Below, in pieces: positions 20,893 to 34,900 of a DNA stretch of 64,000 nt (the stretch's first letter is position 1; the number at the start of each line of letters is the position of its first letter). The position numbers and the translations under genes are program-made. The notes beneath the pieces were generated by a model. It had not been told where the DNA came from. It made no database searches and saw only the letters and a program-made list of their open reading frames with translations. The stretch is from contig CM082594.2 of NCBI GenBank assembly GCA_040954595.2, forward strand, positions 8,990,001-9,054,000, written 5' to 3'. The DNA comes from Balanoglossus misakiensis (lineage: Eukaryota > Hemichordata).

Positions 20893-23058
20893 TTATACGT
20901 TGAAATCATCCAGTTCTACAGGCGTTTTCATCCATGTACCGAGACCAGCAGCGGGGAAGGCCTGTATAAATGCCTCTTTGGCTTGTTGGTATTCACTCGA
21001 TTTTGCCTTCGCCTCTGTGTAGCTGGAAGTTAGTGCGCCACCAAGCTCTTTGAAATGCCTGTAAAAGCTCTGTTTGGAGAGTCGTGAATTGTTGGCGTCT
21101 TGCTCAAGGCGGCCCGTTGTGGTCGTCACAACTTCCACGGTGTCATCGGCAATGTTCCAATTGACGCTGTAGTCAGGTGCTTTACCGGGCAATCGCTCCT
21201 CTTGTTTGGTGGTGCGATACAGGGCGGCTTCGTGCTGTTTGTAGGCTGCTGGCAGCTGATTGGCCAGTTTGATGCGCGAGAAGAGAGCACGTGATATGTG
21301 CTCCTGGTTGTAATTTGAGCCGATGATGATACCAGAAAAGTACACAGGTTCAATGAAGTAGCTGAGGAGGGCACCCTGCAGGCCAACGACGTTCCACTTG
21401 GCTATCTTGTCACTGCACGACATGATGAGTAATCTCTCCCCTTGAAGCACGCCATCCCAGGTCTGTGTCGGCGAATTTTCAGGATCCACGGGGATCGTCC
21501 CCTCCCCAGCTTCGATTTTTGTGCGCAACTGCCCGCGGGACTTCTTCGCTGGGTGTGAATCTGGCGTGCCGTTGTTTGAATCTTCATTCGGGGAGAATAT
21601 TCTGGCATCGCCGCACGGTGATGTGCTGATGTACAGATGGAACCGGACACCATCTTTCAGCTTGCATCCTCGCCCGTCCTTTCTCGAGGTAAATATTGAC
21701 GTTCCCTTGTCCTTGCTGACGAACTTTTGAAGCTGAGCATAGAAGAAGCGAAGAAGGGAACGTCTAGCAATTATTTCTGCATGGCAATCAACAATTGCTG
21801 CTCCTCGGGTGGACAAGTACTTCCCATTAATGCACTTTGTACCTGTTGCTACGGCAACAATTTGGACATTTTCTGTGTCACCCCCAGAAGTCATGGCAAC
21901 CCCTGCCAATACCCTACGCTTTGAGAACTGCGCTGTGAAGTTTCCTGTGATCTGGCTGAATTTCGTGTAAACTAGTTTTTGAATTAGGTCAGCAAGTTTC
22001 TGTTCTGGGCTAGCATCTTGTACTTCTTCTGCTAAAGTGGACACCAGTCTCAGTTGAGCGAGTGCTGTCTTGGAAGCATTCATTTTCGCTTGGCGCTTGT
22101 TTTTTCCACTTCCTTGGTACACTTGGCCGTCGACTGTTACTTCAATCACATAGCATCTTTCGTTTACCCCGACCACGCTTTGAGATACCAACTCATACGC
22201 TACTTTGCCAGGCTTCAGGGTGTTGAGGACAAATGTTGGGTCAGTCTCCTCCTGAGGGCAGTCGTCATTCCCCTTTCCATCTTCCTCGCCAGGTTGCAAA
22301 ACTGTCTCGGCAGACTGGCTGTCGTCTTCAGGACAGACTCCAGTTTGGACGAACTTTAACGCCTTCTCGGCGGCTTGGTGCTTGGCTTGCTTCTTCGAAC
22401 CCCCGATGCCCTCAAAGCGCTTCCCATCGACAGTGACCGACATGACGAATTGCATAGCATGGCTAGGGCCACTCTCCGACTCCAATACAAACCTTAAATC
22501 TGACCTCGTTTCGTTGAGGATTGATAGCGCGTTGCGACTACAGCTTACCTGCCGCTCAATAACAGGTCTGACCTCTGCAAAGAAACAGTGGAAAGGTTGT
22601 AGTTCAAAAGATGTATCACATGAAAGAAGAAATGAACAGAGGTCTAACACAGTACAATCAAAGATGACAGTTTACTGTATGTAATCCACTGATAACGTCA
22701 ATGTTCCGACAAAACAGAATATTTTTTATCGCAAATTAATATGACTGACCTGTTGGTGACATCATTTGCTCAATGTCAGACTTGAAAGCAGTCAACTTTC
22801 TCACAAGTTCCTCACGTTCTCTCACAGCATCTTGATTGAGTGCACTGCCTTGCAAACCATCCACTAGGAAATGCTCAACATCTAGGAAAGGAAATCCGGC
22901 AGCATTGTTTTTATTGCACGATATGAATATATTTAGCAAAGATGATGTACAATGTATATACTTCAGTAAACGAATCTCATGAAACTAATTTTGATTATTA
23001 ATTGACCGTCCTTACCTTTAAGAAAGCCATGAACACGGTCGCATGGAACTGAATTCAT
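20893..23058 (-). CDS. ADARB1: Double-stranded RNA-specific adenosine deaminase, ADAR2 type
   Basis: Converts adenosine to inosine in double-stranded RNA in the nucleus. Three coding exons (23058-23016, 22881-22750, 22574-20893) give 618 residues starting [12 protein letters not shown]. Two dsRNA-binding domains lie at about 73-133 ([13 protein letters not shown]) and 172-233 ([17 protein letters not shown]). The deaminase domain spans about 250-615, with zinc ligands H323 (in CHAEI), C379 (SPCGDARIF) and C445 ([10 protein letters not shown]), catalytic E325, and the base-flipping Glu E416 in [11 protein letters not shown]. The order and the GEG residue fit ADAR2/ADARB1, not ADAR1; no Z-alpha domain is seen. 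The first 58 residues are not recognised. Both dsRBDs and the whole deaminase lie in one 1,682-nt exon, unlike the many-exon vertebrate gene. A non-coding first exon probably ends near 23173 (gtgagt donor). Confidence 0.95.
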
Positions 23059-23059
23059 T

Positions 23060-24000
23060 CTGTTTTCACGATAGTTTCCTGTTATAAGTGAATGGTAAAA
23101 GCTAAGGTTTACGTTCTCACCAATTTTATTTTCGGTTTCACTATGCATTCAGTGAAATGACGAATTGACTCACCTGATATCTTCCTTTGTGCTAGCACTA
23201 AAAAAATCCCCGGAGTTTCAATATCGGTTGAATGCGCGCAGTTCAAAGTTCAAAACCGAGAGGTCCATTTCCTTGTACACACACCTCAGGGGGCGTGGTA
23301 GTTCCACGGTTGTCGGCGTAGGACTTGTCCGAGGAGAACGTTCGTGAATTTTGGTCGAAATTTGTTCAAAAATGTGGAACCAAAATTCACTGTATACTCA
23401 CAGGTACGAATGGGTACTAAATACAACGCCTTGGCTTGCCAAAGCAAGGTCACGCGGTTTAGCGCTACATACAGCCTACAGCACATGTACTCAAGTGACC
23501 GACGCAGGCTGTAAAAAATAGACGATACTGTACAAATACGACGTTCCAGTCGTCCGCTTACCTGGATGATTTTATGGCTTGATTATCGCCAAATATAAAC
23601 CAGTCGTCAATTTGTGACGTAAATGTCTCAAATTTGCTGCTGATGAATTGTCAGTACCTGCATCACCGCTCAGATGTCGTCCGGTTGCTGTGTTGTGTGA
23701 CCTCATTGACCTTAAGCCAACGTTCACGCAACATACGCCCTCTATCGGTAGATTGTATTGGACTTTCGTTCCGCTTTTTAGTGACGTGTCGGGGATTTCC
23801 GCAAGTCCTTCCGTCTATTGTTTGTAGAGTTTACAAAATGACGTTATAAATAAGTTTACATCTGTGTACAGCGCAAGAATGAGTTATAACTTTGTGTTTA
23901 CGGTCTTGTTTTCATTTGAGACAATTTCAATTTCTCATTCTTATGTGTTCTTGATATCATACAAGATAACTCAACTAATAATAAATACACACACAGTATC
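23060..24000 (-). promoter_or_regulatory. 5' UTR and promoter region of the editase gene
   Basis: Holds possible donor sites of non-coding exons (gtgagt near 23173, gtaagc near 23558) and GC-richer DNA around 23.5-23.8 kb. No coding frame is supported. The start site is not visible. Confidence 0.35.
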
Positions 24001-24001
24001 C

Positions 24002-25042
24002 TTTATTACTTGTTAAAAAGTCATTTATTGTCAATGACTCAGAGCATTATTTCAACGGTCTCCATTTCCATCACGCTACTCTTGGAATCATGGGCAAAAA
24101 AGATACACAGACTGTTTTGAGACTAAGACATTGGAAAATACCACACAGGGAAAAAAAATAAACATACAAAAAGAGGAGAGAAAGAAAAACCTTACATTTC
24201 ATGAAAGTATATCAATTCTAAGGAAAATACAAGCAATAAATTCTGAGTAAAATTATTATCAGCAAGTTCAGTCCACTAAATTTCATGGGCTGATATCTGA
24301 ATTTCTCTCAATTTTATTTTACATGTACAAAGTATATATTTTTCCAATCAAATTCATGATTTTTTCTATATTTCTGCAAAAATTAAATTTCCATGTTCAT
24401 GCATCGATGCATCAGAAACTGCATTCAAATATTTTTTCACAAACATTACACTCACCCTATTAGACACTCCAATACACAATAGAACAAAATATTTTTAAAC
24501 AGATACTGTGAGTTCCCCCCTCCCTCCCCAATTCTCCCTCCTGCCATATAAGGCAAAAGTGGCTCTTCTGTTTTCTACCCAGTAATTTCCTCCCCAACGA
24601 AACACGAGAAGACACTTAACTTTATACAGAATGTGGCTATCCCAAACTGCAATTGTCCTCCCCCTGTATTTTACATAAAAGTGGCTATTATGAAAATAGT
24701 AATTCGCCCTCTGGGGACAGCACCATCCCCATTATACTGTACACTTAACTAGTGTTGGTTTATCTCACAATGTTGAAAAAAAGATCATGTAACTGAAAGG
24801 CATGTACTAAAAAAAATTCATTACCGACTTTGTCATATTTTACCCGTTTGGCACAAAAAAGGGAAAAATCAGTATATACAAATAAGAAATACAGAGCTAT
24901 GTTTGGATAATTTGTCTTGCAGCGGGAAAATTGATTTTGTCCTCTGAATAACTCCTGAATATGTTTTACAGGAAGTAGATAGTAGCTACAAAGTACACAG
25001 CTGCTGATTGGTTGAATGTATCAGAGTTTATGATTGGTCTAG
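24002..25042 (-). other. KMT2C/D 3' UTR
   Basis: AT-rich and free of supported frames. AATAAA on the minus strand at 24029-24024 and 24007-24002, about 1 kb beyond the stop codon, marks the likely end of the transcript. Confidence 0.6.
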
Positions 25043-25968
25043 TTAGTTCATCCACTTGCGACAGTTAGGTGCCTTGCACATGCAAGTGATCTTGTTCTGG
25101 TCATCTTCAAAGTCAAATTTGTAGTCGTATGTCAGCTGTAAATGAATACAGAACAAAGTTGTAAGCGCAACATGAAGCTGTTCAAATATACTAGTCAATT
25201 GACCTCTGAGTGACTTTTAGATCCCAGTACTTTTGTTAGTATGTGAGTGTATAATTATATAACACACATCAAACTGAATATACACCCAATAATGCTGGAT
25301 TTCACAGGATATTTCTTACCTCCTCTCCCTTGGCGATTCTCCTGTTGGAGATGATGATGATTTTCTCTCCCTTCTCAAAAGTGACCACCTCAGCCACACA
25401 GTTTGGTGCACAGGAGTGATTGATGTACCGGGCAGGTCCACCAGTCAGAGTAGCATCAATCACAAAGTCTGAGTTGATTCGGAACATGTACACTCCCCTG
25501 TTGGCTTCTTCGTACAGTTGTTCTCGCCTGTTGGCAACTTCGTTGCGGATTATCGTCCCAATGTACTCTATAACCATCGTGTGTTTCTCAATATCTCGGG
25601 CAGCAAAGAGTCCCAGACCCTGCAATAACAAGGTTGATAGAATTCAAACCACGCTCAAAATATAAATCAACATGATTCAACACAGATTTTAGCCACTGGT
25701 CACAAGGATGGGAAACCCCCTAGTCATCAAAAAACATCTGGGGTAAACCAAAGTAAGCATGCTGTGGGAGATGGGGTCTGACTTGCTGTTTTTACAGACC
25801 TGAATTCTGGAACGGGCAAGATGGACATTGTTTCTCCATTCTTGTTTCAGCCTCCGGTACTGTGATGATTTGGAATGTGCAAACTGCTTGGTGTAAGGAG
25901 ATGCCAGATCTCCGGTCACCGTGGATTGGTACGACCCTGACGAACTGTTGCTGGTCAATGTATGTGGT
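25043..25968 (-). other. KMT2C: KMT2C/D SET and post-SET exons
   Basis: Three exons: 25968-25800 (SKSSQYRRLKQEW, NNVHLARSRIQ), 25619-25320 (SET: GLGLFAARDIEKHTMVIEYI, then RYINHSCAPNCVAEVV) and 25135-25043 (YDYKFDFEDDQNK). The NHSC motif and the YDY tyrosine for S-adenosylmethionine and lysine binding are present. The post-SET zinc cysteines follow as CMCKAPNC, and the protein ends RKWMN as in vertebrate KMT2C/D. The methyltransferase should be active. Confidence 0.96.
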
Positions 25969-28900
25969 CTGGAGAGAGAGAGAGAGAAATCAAATCAGTG
26001 TCAATGTACATGGTGGCCCTGGCTATTCGACAAGAGTGTGACTTTGTTCCACAACTATTGTGAATCTAAAAAAAAAATTTGTTCAGCACATTGAGGTGTT
26101 AATACAAGGGTCACACACAAACCACTACACTCACCTCTTGATGTAAGTTCTCATTCTGGGTTCTGAGCGAGCACAGCCAGTTGGATTGATGGCTAACGGC
26201 AGTTCGATCAGAGGTGAACGTCCAAAGCGGAAAATGTAGCCTTGAATTCCCTCCACACCAGGCAGCTGTTAGATCCCAACAAAACAAAATTAAAATCGTG
26301 TGAACAATTTTTAACTACATTTTGTATCCAGCAATACAGGAATTTTCCTCCAGATCTGTGATGACTACAACATTATTATTTCTTGGAAATATGTCTCTTT
26401 TCTTGGAAATGTCCACTTACAGATTCTATCACCCTGAGTATCGATGGCTCAGTCAGACCAAAGAGATCCTCTCCAGTGATGAAACTGGGAAACAGTTTCA
26501 ACATATCAGCATCCCTCCTCAGTTTCTCGATGGGTTCCATCACTTTACTCCACACACCTACAATACAAAGAATACATAACCAACTCATCATTATAATATC
26601 AACCCAATAGTGATGTCACTCGTATAAGTAACATTTCTTTAAGCCTACATACATAGAAAGTGTTGAAATGTGAAGTGTAACTTCACACTGGATGTTGACT
26701 TGCACTTACCGATGCATGCAGTATCTTTCAAGATCACATCTTCATGGCCTTGTTCGATGACACGGATGCAGAATTCAGGTTTGCCACCACTATCCCGAAT
26801 GCTACAAACATAGCGACACCGCTTGTTGGTGTAGCGCATACTCCAGTAGAGTCTGGTGGTTTCAAACCCAACCTGATGGAAAGGGAAGGGAGACATCAAA
26901 ATGGATTACAGCTTATTCCCTTCACAGAAGACTCAGTAACAACTATGGGCCTTTAACCCTGAACGATCCCAACAAAAGCAAATACACGGAAGTCACTCCA
27001 TTCCGTCAGGTGAAGGTACTTACGGGATAGATGGCAGTCTGGGAATGGAATACTTGAAGTTGATGAGGCAGTAGCTGTCCCACGGAATGGAAGATCAGAC
27101 TCCCAATTCGAAGTGTGTGCTTCTTCTCTCCTTGGTGCATTATGCTGTCAGAAACAAAAATAAATGTCATCACATGTACTTTCTTGGTGAAGTTTTAATC
27201 CATAATCATCTACCAGTATTAGCCAGACTGACTTGGGCCAAGATATGCCTTATCACATAATACCTGAAGTGCTTCAAAGCATTTGAAAAATATGTAAGAT
27301 ACTAACCTTGCAATCTGTTTGTTCTCATCTCGACTGATGTAGACGCGTCTGTACACTATGTGAGTCCTCAGTTCATTCTCACTCTGCCTTGAAGGGCAAT
27401 GCAGGGGACATAGCATCGTCTGTAAGTGCACAATAAGTAACACATAATTGAAATTTAATTCCCAAAGTAACTACATGTACGTCAATTAAAAGACCACTGT
27501 ACAAAGGGGTGTAGGGCAAGAAGATTCCTGAGAAACTCACCTTATCTTTGAAGAAGATGCATTTATCTCGGATGGCACATCCAAAGTGATAAATGTTTGT
27601 GCATCGGAACTTATGGCAGCCAACTGTTGCACCGATCTTACTACAGTAGCAGCAATTCATGGCTATGCCACGCTTGAGTGCCAGCTCCACGTTGATCAAC
27701 GCTCCGTTTAGAGTCTCGTAGACTTCAGCCGACCACAGGGCACAGTTCAAGTGGACCCAGACATCCACGTCCATGTTGAGAAGCCTGTAATTCACACAAA
27801 ATGGTGTCAAGATTTGGATACGTGAACAGAACAACAGGGAAAACTGAAGTATGCAAATATACTGCAATAATGTATATTTTGAAGGTTCTGTTTTAGTCAG
27901 TAAAGCACACATATCTAACTGATTATCTTACCTTGCTGGTCCATCTGTAGAACCATCTCCCAACTCGCCACAAAATATACACTTCCTTTGATCTGCTAAA
28001 GATGCATACGCCTGCAGCGATGTGCCCAACTTGTTCATCAACTGCAACAAACAAGCAAAGAAGACAAGGGTTAACACTGGCGGATAATGGCAAAGAAATT
28101 TCCAAGGCTTTCCAGAATGGTTTTTAAATTCCCGGGCATAAAACTAAGAGGCAGAACTGAGAGAAACTTTGGCATGTTCTACTCACATCATCGATATCTT
28201 CTTCACAGTGCGGCCTGTATTTCTTCGGAGGTAAGATACTGATATGCCACTTCTTCCATCGGATGTCTTTCCATTTCTTGATGACCGGATGCATCTAGGG
28301 AAAGCAAGATGAAATCATTTCACCAATGTGCAACGGAAAAACTGCGCACCCTGCGACAGGCATAGTGATATATATTTTTGGTTATTTCCAAATCTGAGAG
28401 TCAGGTGCATGTATAATTACTATCATGTGGAGCTTAATATGAGAAAGATGTCTGAAAATTTCTTATTTACCTCCTCTGAACCATTCTTTCTCCTCCTAAA
28501 ATGGCTCTTATTGCTCGGTTTCTGTTCCTCCTTCGGCATGATTTCAGACTGTACTTTGAGCGTGGCTTTCAACAGCGGCTGTGATTGTTCTTGAATTGGC
28601 AGTTTAGTGTCCGGGTCCTTACTGGTGTGGTTGACGACAGCTGCGGCGAGTTCCGGAACGCTGCGCTGCGTCTGCTGAGCTATGGCAAACTGCATATAGC
28701 AGCTAGTACTGCAGAAAATGACGTCAGTGTCTCTGTCACTCATTGAAAGGAAGTCGGTGGGCCGCTTCCGGACGCCCTCGCCAAGAACAACCACGTCGCA
28801 GTGTCTGCAGAAATGCGTCTTGGCTTGCAGCAGGCTCTGAAGATTGCTGGGTTTTTCTTTCTTGGAGATTTGTGAATCTGACTGGGATTCCACTGGAGAA

Positions 28901-31900
28901 AAAAAATTAAAATACTGGTCATTGGAATCTATGAGATGTGGGAGTAATAAACAAATCATGAGGACAAATAAATAAACAAACAATGACAAAAAAACAACAC
29001 ACACACCTTCTTTGGATTGTTTCTCAATTGCATCGCCACTGACTTCGAAACTGTTTGGTTCTGGAATGTGCAGCAAATCAGCCACAGCTGCTACAACACC
29101 CTTCACGTCTTCAGCCGCCGTCACTGACAACTCTATGGTGACCGAAGAGGAACTGGATTCCGACTTGGCCGGAAAACTTGTGGTGGAAGTGGTAGTCACG
29201 GCGATACTAGCAGTGGTGGCGGCTGTCAGTGCGGTCAATGACATTAGGGATGTCGGCATTTCACTGGGCTTGATGGGAAACCCTGCAAAACACAGAAACA
29301 AATGCTCTCACAATCCTGCGATTTCCCCCCAGAAATTCATGAAACTGGTACAACAGTCACTGGTGTTACAAGTGAATTATTTCGCAATGATCTTCAGGTG
29401 ATACCAAAGGACTCAAACAGCAAGGAGGCAATGGTTGCTGAGAACAATTGTCTTACCTCTCTTAGTTGGTGTTGGCCTGAGCACAGGAAATGTTGGTGAT
29501 GGATTATGCGTCTCTCTTCCGCCAAATTCTGCCCTCGCTATCACCTTCAATCCTTTGATGTATGCTGGCTCATCATCCTCAACACACTCCGGAGATGACG
29601 ATGGTACTGTACTGCCTGATCGGCTATCATTTGCTGATAACCTGAGGTATGAAATAATTTTTTACGTTGGAATTATTGTGTTACCAATTGTGTTTTCAAA
29701 ATTGTGTTACCTCCTTATGACTTGAAGACCCTCAATACATGTTATACACTACTATTAAGGACAGGGTTCAGGTTATTTCACTGTTCTAACAAGTTAAGAA
29801 AAGGTAACATCCCAACATCATCGTGTGTATCTTTCATTTTGCCCAATTTCTTTAGAACAGAGTTGCGATATGATCATGTACCTTGGCGTGTTGTCCGACG
29901 TTGGTGGTGGTGTTGGCAATGACGGAGGAATGTCGATGTCCTTTGCCGCATTCAACTGTGGGTTGACAGCCTTGGTGATTGTCCTCTGGTGCACGCTCAG
30001 CTCCTTCATCACCTCATCCGCTGTTGTCATGGTGATGTCTGCTCCTGGAACGACAGATAATTGGTAACGCCTCGGTTCTTTGGCGGGTCCCAGGAAACCT
30101 GTACACCAAGGACATTGCAATAATGAAGCAAGACAACGTACACAGCACGACGACAGAAGCAGTTTACTGAGCATGCATGCTACATTAGTACACTGAAGAA
30201 AAAAACTAAGAAGTGAAGAATAATTATGTTGGTATGCAAGAGGAAGTGAGCTTGACATCAAAGTAAAGTATTTACCAGTAAAAACACTGATTAAAATATA
30301 CAAAAGTACATAGGTGACACAGAGAGCTTGATCATTGTACACACACAGCGAGAAAGATTAAAAGAGGTGATTTTGCCAAAAATGAACACATTCTGGTCTG
30401 ATAAACTGTTAACAAAAGAAATTTGCAAACAGTTAATGGGGACAGTATTTTTGATAACCACTGCAATAAACAACAACGAATCTTCATTAATTCCAGATAT
30501 CAAATTCATTTCAATATTTGCATCATGAATTCACAGGTGCTTGGGTTCAATACCCATATGATGTTTTACCAGGTTCCTGAAAATCTTTCCCTGAAGCAAG
30601 TACTAATTTACATATGAAATGATTACTCACTGGAAGTATCATGAGCCTGTCTCATCTGGCTCAAACCAATCATCCTTCTCTGCGTCAACTCCGAGGGATG
30701 TGCATGCCCGTTCACCATTGGCACGGCCATCTTGTCTGGCGGTGACGGTGGTAGCGATGCCGGTGGTGTGGGTGGGTTCGTCAGCGGCGGTGGTGGTCCG
30801 AATGGGAAATGGGAGTAGTAGTCGGCTAATCCGTCGATGGTCGCGTGTCCGTAGGCGCCCCGGAGTTGGTTCTCTCCGGGAAGCGTGCCACTTCCGAGGA
30901 TCGGACAGAGAGAGAAATTGATGCTGACTTCCGGTTCGCACAGCGGCAACAGTGGAAGCTGCTTGATGGCGTTCATTAACGCTTTCGACTCGTCCAGGAT
31001 GCCGTCTTCATCATCCAGAGATGATTTCCTCTTCTTGGACTTTTCGTGGACTTTGTTCTGTTTCAGATTTTTCCTCTTCTTCTTCTCTTTCACCTCTGGC
31101 ACTTGCTCCCTCTGTCTTTCGTACTCCTGCCTATTGATCTCCATCAAGATCTCTCTGTCTGAAACACCGGCTTTGAGTTTCTTGGCAATCCAGTCCGAGT
31201 CATTCTTTGGTTTCACATACGGCAGCTGCTCCAACATTTCCAGCTGTTTCTGTTGCTCTGGGGTCAGTACAACATTAGAGATGTCATCTTCATCCTCTGC
31301 AGTTGAGCTCCCTGGTGGCTTTGTGCTCTTCGCTTTGACTTCCCCTAAAGCTGCATCTGCTGCGGTGGTTGTGACTGCAGTCGGTGTCGGTTGCGCCATG
31401 GTTGAAGTGTCTGAACTTCCACTCATGGCTGTTGTGCTTGTGTGAGTTTGTTGGCCGCTCTGGTAGATGGCAGGGCCCTGAAGCAGTTGTTTCAGCAGCA
31501 GGTTTTGAAGAGGTTTTGATTCCTTCTTCCCATCCCCTTTGCCGTCTTCCCTTCCATGGTTACTATCTTCTTTGGTCGAGTCACTTTTCACTGACTGACT
31601 ATCGGAGTGTTCAATTTCTAACTTGGCCACTTCAGCAGCCATACTGTCCTGGCCTCCTTCAAGCTTAGCAACCATGATGTCCAAATTAGGAGATGCACCT
31701 GTCTGATTGTCTCCCTGTTTTAGTTGATTCATAGGCGCATTCATGTTTGGAATATCATTAGGCATAGTCACCATTGGATTCCTGCCACTGTTCATCATCA
31801 GCCCCTGCTGGTTGGCCCTCACACTGCCATCATCGAGATGACGCAGCGGTTGCGTGTTACCGAAATCCAAAGCATCAGTTGGCATGGGCGTGGCCGGCGG

Positions 31901-34900
31901 CAAATCATACGGATCGACCTCTTCCTTCTTTTTCCGCCTGACGCGTTTCTTTTTCGGTTTCTCAACAGGCGGTGGTGGGCACATGTCGGCTCCTGGGTAA
32001 CTTGGCGGTACCGGAAACCCTCCCTCCTGGTTCATCTGGGGGAAGTTTCCGAAGCCGGGATGTCCTGGTTGCATAGGTGGCATGGCACCGCCCTTGGGAG
32101 GCATGGGTCCCTGTTGCGACATTCCTGGCTGCATCGGCATCATGTGTCCGGCTTGGCTGCTGGGTGGGAATGGCCTTCCCGGCGGGAATGGTACCGGAGA
32201 CATCATTTGCTGCGGTGGTTGGGATGGCTGGGGCCCGCCGCCCTGTGAGAAAGGAATGGCATTCTCGTTGAAGAAAGGCATTTCCATCAACTGCTGCTTA
32301 TTTCTCTGGGTGATTTCAACTTCTTTCAAAGCATGTTCCTGTTCCAATCTTTGGATGGCCCGTGCATGGTCGACCTGCTGCAGCATCTGCAGTCTCTGTT
32401 TCTCCTGCTGCTCTCTCAGCCGTGCCATCTTCTCTCTTCGCTCCCTCTGTTGGAACTCATCACTGAACGGGTTGTTGTCATCTTGCATTATATGGACCGG
32501 TGGACGGGCACCTTGCGCCTGCGGAGGGGGAGGGGGTGACTGCAGTTGTGGGTTCGGACCCATGTTAGGTTGCATTCCTGGTGGTGGTGGTGGAGGCGGT
32601 GGTGGCCCAGGGAACCTGACATGGTTCCCATCTGGGCCGAACGGCACCTGCTGTCCTGGCAACTGGGGATTTGCCATCGAAAACTGCTGCATCTTCTCTT
32701 GCTGCTTCATCCTGTATTCCTGCATGAGGGCACCGTGTTGCCGTTGTTGTTTTCTGATCTGCTCCAACTGTCTCTGCGTCTGTCCATGCTGCTGCGTGAT
32801 CGCCTCCAACTCAGCCTCGTCGTTTTCAGAGAAAGGCCTGTCGTTTTTCTTGCTGGCTCTCTGTCTGGCCGACAGCGACTTCTTCTTCTTCCGATGCTTC
32901 GTTGCCTCTGCTTCCAGAAACTTCTGTTGCATGTTCAGCAGCTGCTGGTGTTGAAAGAGCCATTCCTCATACTGGGCAGCCTGTTGCCGGTCGCCGTCCG
33001 GAAAAGGTGGCGGTCCCGGTCCGGGTGGTGGCGGTATTGGACCGTGCGGTGGCGGTGGCATCATCCCAGGTAGGTTCTGGGGTCCCCCTGGACTGAGCAC
33101 AGCCGAGGGAACACTCGGACCCGGGCTTTGCAATCCCAGCGGTGACGGTACCATGCCTGACATCCCTGGGATTCCTCTGGGCGACTGCCCTCCGGGTGTA
33201 GGGCTCGGCATCCCAAGTGGGGACGGCCCACCACTGGCTTGGTTCGACGCATGCATGCTACCCATAGGGGAGGGCACTCCGTGTCCTGGGCTCTGAACAT
33301 TCATTGGCGATGTTGTTCCGAAAGGTTGATTCGGGAGAGCAGAGTTGGGTGCCATTGGGTTCATCCCTGCAGGAGAATGCATACCCCCTGCTGTTGTGGG
33401 TACACCTGGGCTTTTGATGTTGAGAGGTCCTTGCTTGGGTGGGAACCCAAACCTGGGCGTGCCACCTGGGCCCATCATCTGATTTCCTGCCATTCCATCT
33501 TCAAACAACGGTGGTTTGTCCGGCATATTGGGCCTCATTCCGGGAAACGGGCTCATCGGGTGGGGACCAACTCCTGGCAGTTTGTCTCCCTTGAAGTTCT
33601 GACCAGGAAATCTCTGCCCCATCATTCCAGGGAAACCAGTGGCTGGCATTTGTGTTCCTTGGAATTGCGGTGGTCCCGTTGGAGACTGCTGGTGTAGATT
33701 CTCCTGATGTTGTCTGGTCATTGCTTTTAGCAACTGCGCATGGGGTCCTGGGGTTCCTTCAGTATCTGCAAAAGGCAAATTGTTGATTTATAATTAGTAC
33801 AGTATTCACCTAGTAACACTGTATTATTGTATTATTGGTTTATTGTCCATTCTAACTCAAGCAAAGTGTGGATATGGCCAACAAACTGGTTGAGCAATTT
33901 CTGGTTTGCTGTATGGACAATAGACCAGTAATGGAATTTTTCATCTTACCTTTACTTGCAAACAGTTTGGCTTCCCTCTGCAACTTTTCAAAGTCTATGT
34001 CATTCAGGAACTGATCGGTTGGAGGTGTGCGTACAGGAGCGTTGTTGGCAGTCTGAGGTGGCGGCGGCGGTGGTGGTGGTGGTGGCAGTGGTTGTGAGGT
34101 TGGATGCTGTTGTTGCTGCATCTGTTCCATCTTCTCCTTTTCCAGGAGGTCTTGAAGTAGCAGTGGTTGTTCCTGCAGGAGAAGGCGCCTTGTTGCTGAT
34201 GACTGCAACAGTGACTGCTGCTGTTGCATCTGTGTTGTTGCTGTGGAACTTGTCACTACAGCACCTGTCATCTTGAAGAGATCGCTGATACTGGTGGGCA
34301 TGCTGGTGGGTGTTGCACCACTCATGTTCGTACTAGCACTGTTGCTGCTGTTGCTAAGTGCCGGTGATGCAGGAGTTGGTGTTGAGGCTGCAGTTGTTGG
34401 TGTTGCAGCACCACTACTACCACTCCTGGCTGCTGGTGGAACAGGTGTGCTCGATCCGCTGTTCTCCCCTTGTTGTGGCTGTTGTGGTGTTCCTCCCTCT
34501 GGGGACTTGTCTTCTTCCGCTTTCTTCTCCTTGTCGTTCTCATGTTCCCCACACCCCTCAGGTCTTCCACAATGCGTTGATGACGTCTTGTCTCCTCCAA
34601 TCTGCGAAGTCGGTAACCCGGGCTCCAGTTTGACTTTCACAGACGACATTGAATCGAGCATGTCTTTCAATTGGCTGTCCCCTGATGATGATGTACCAGC
34701 ACCATCGCCTGCACTTTTCACCTCACTCTGCGACTGCTCCACTGACTGTTGCTCAGCACTCTGTTGATCCTGTTCTTGTTTCACCTTCTTTTCCTCTACT
34801 TTCTCGCCACATCCAGATCCCCCGCCACACTTATCCGTTTCCCCGCACCCTTTTCCATCCTTTTCCCCGCAGCCTTTCCCATCCTTGCCATCACATCCTT

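Noticed and set aside
22054-22436. Plus-strand frames opposite the editase dsRNA-binding domains
   Set aside because: The minus-strand frame carries complete dsRNA-binding and deaminase motifs; these are shadows.
20893-23058. ADAR1 or ADAT1 identity for the editase
   Set aside because: Two dsRNA-binding domains, the [11 protein letters not shown] motif and close agreement with ADAR2 through the deaminase domain argue against ADAT1 (no dsRBD) and ADAR1 (three dsRBDs, Z-alpha).
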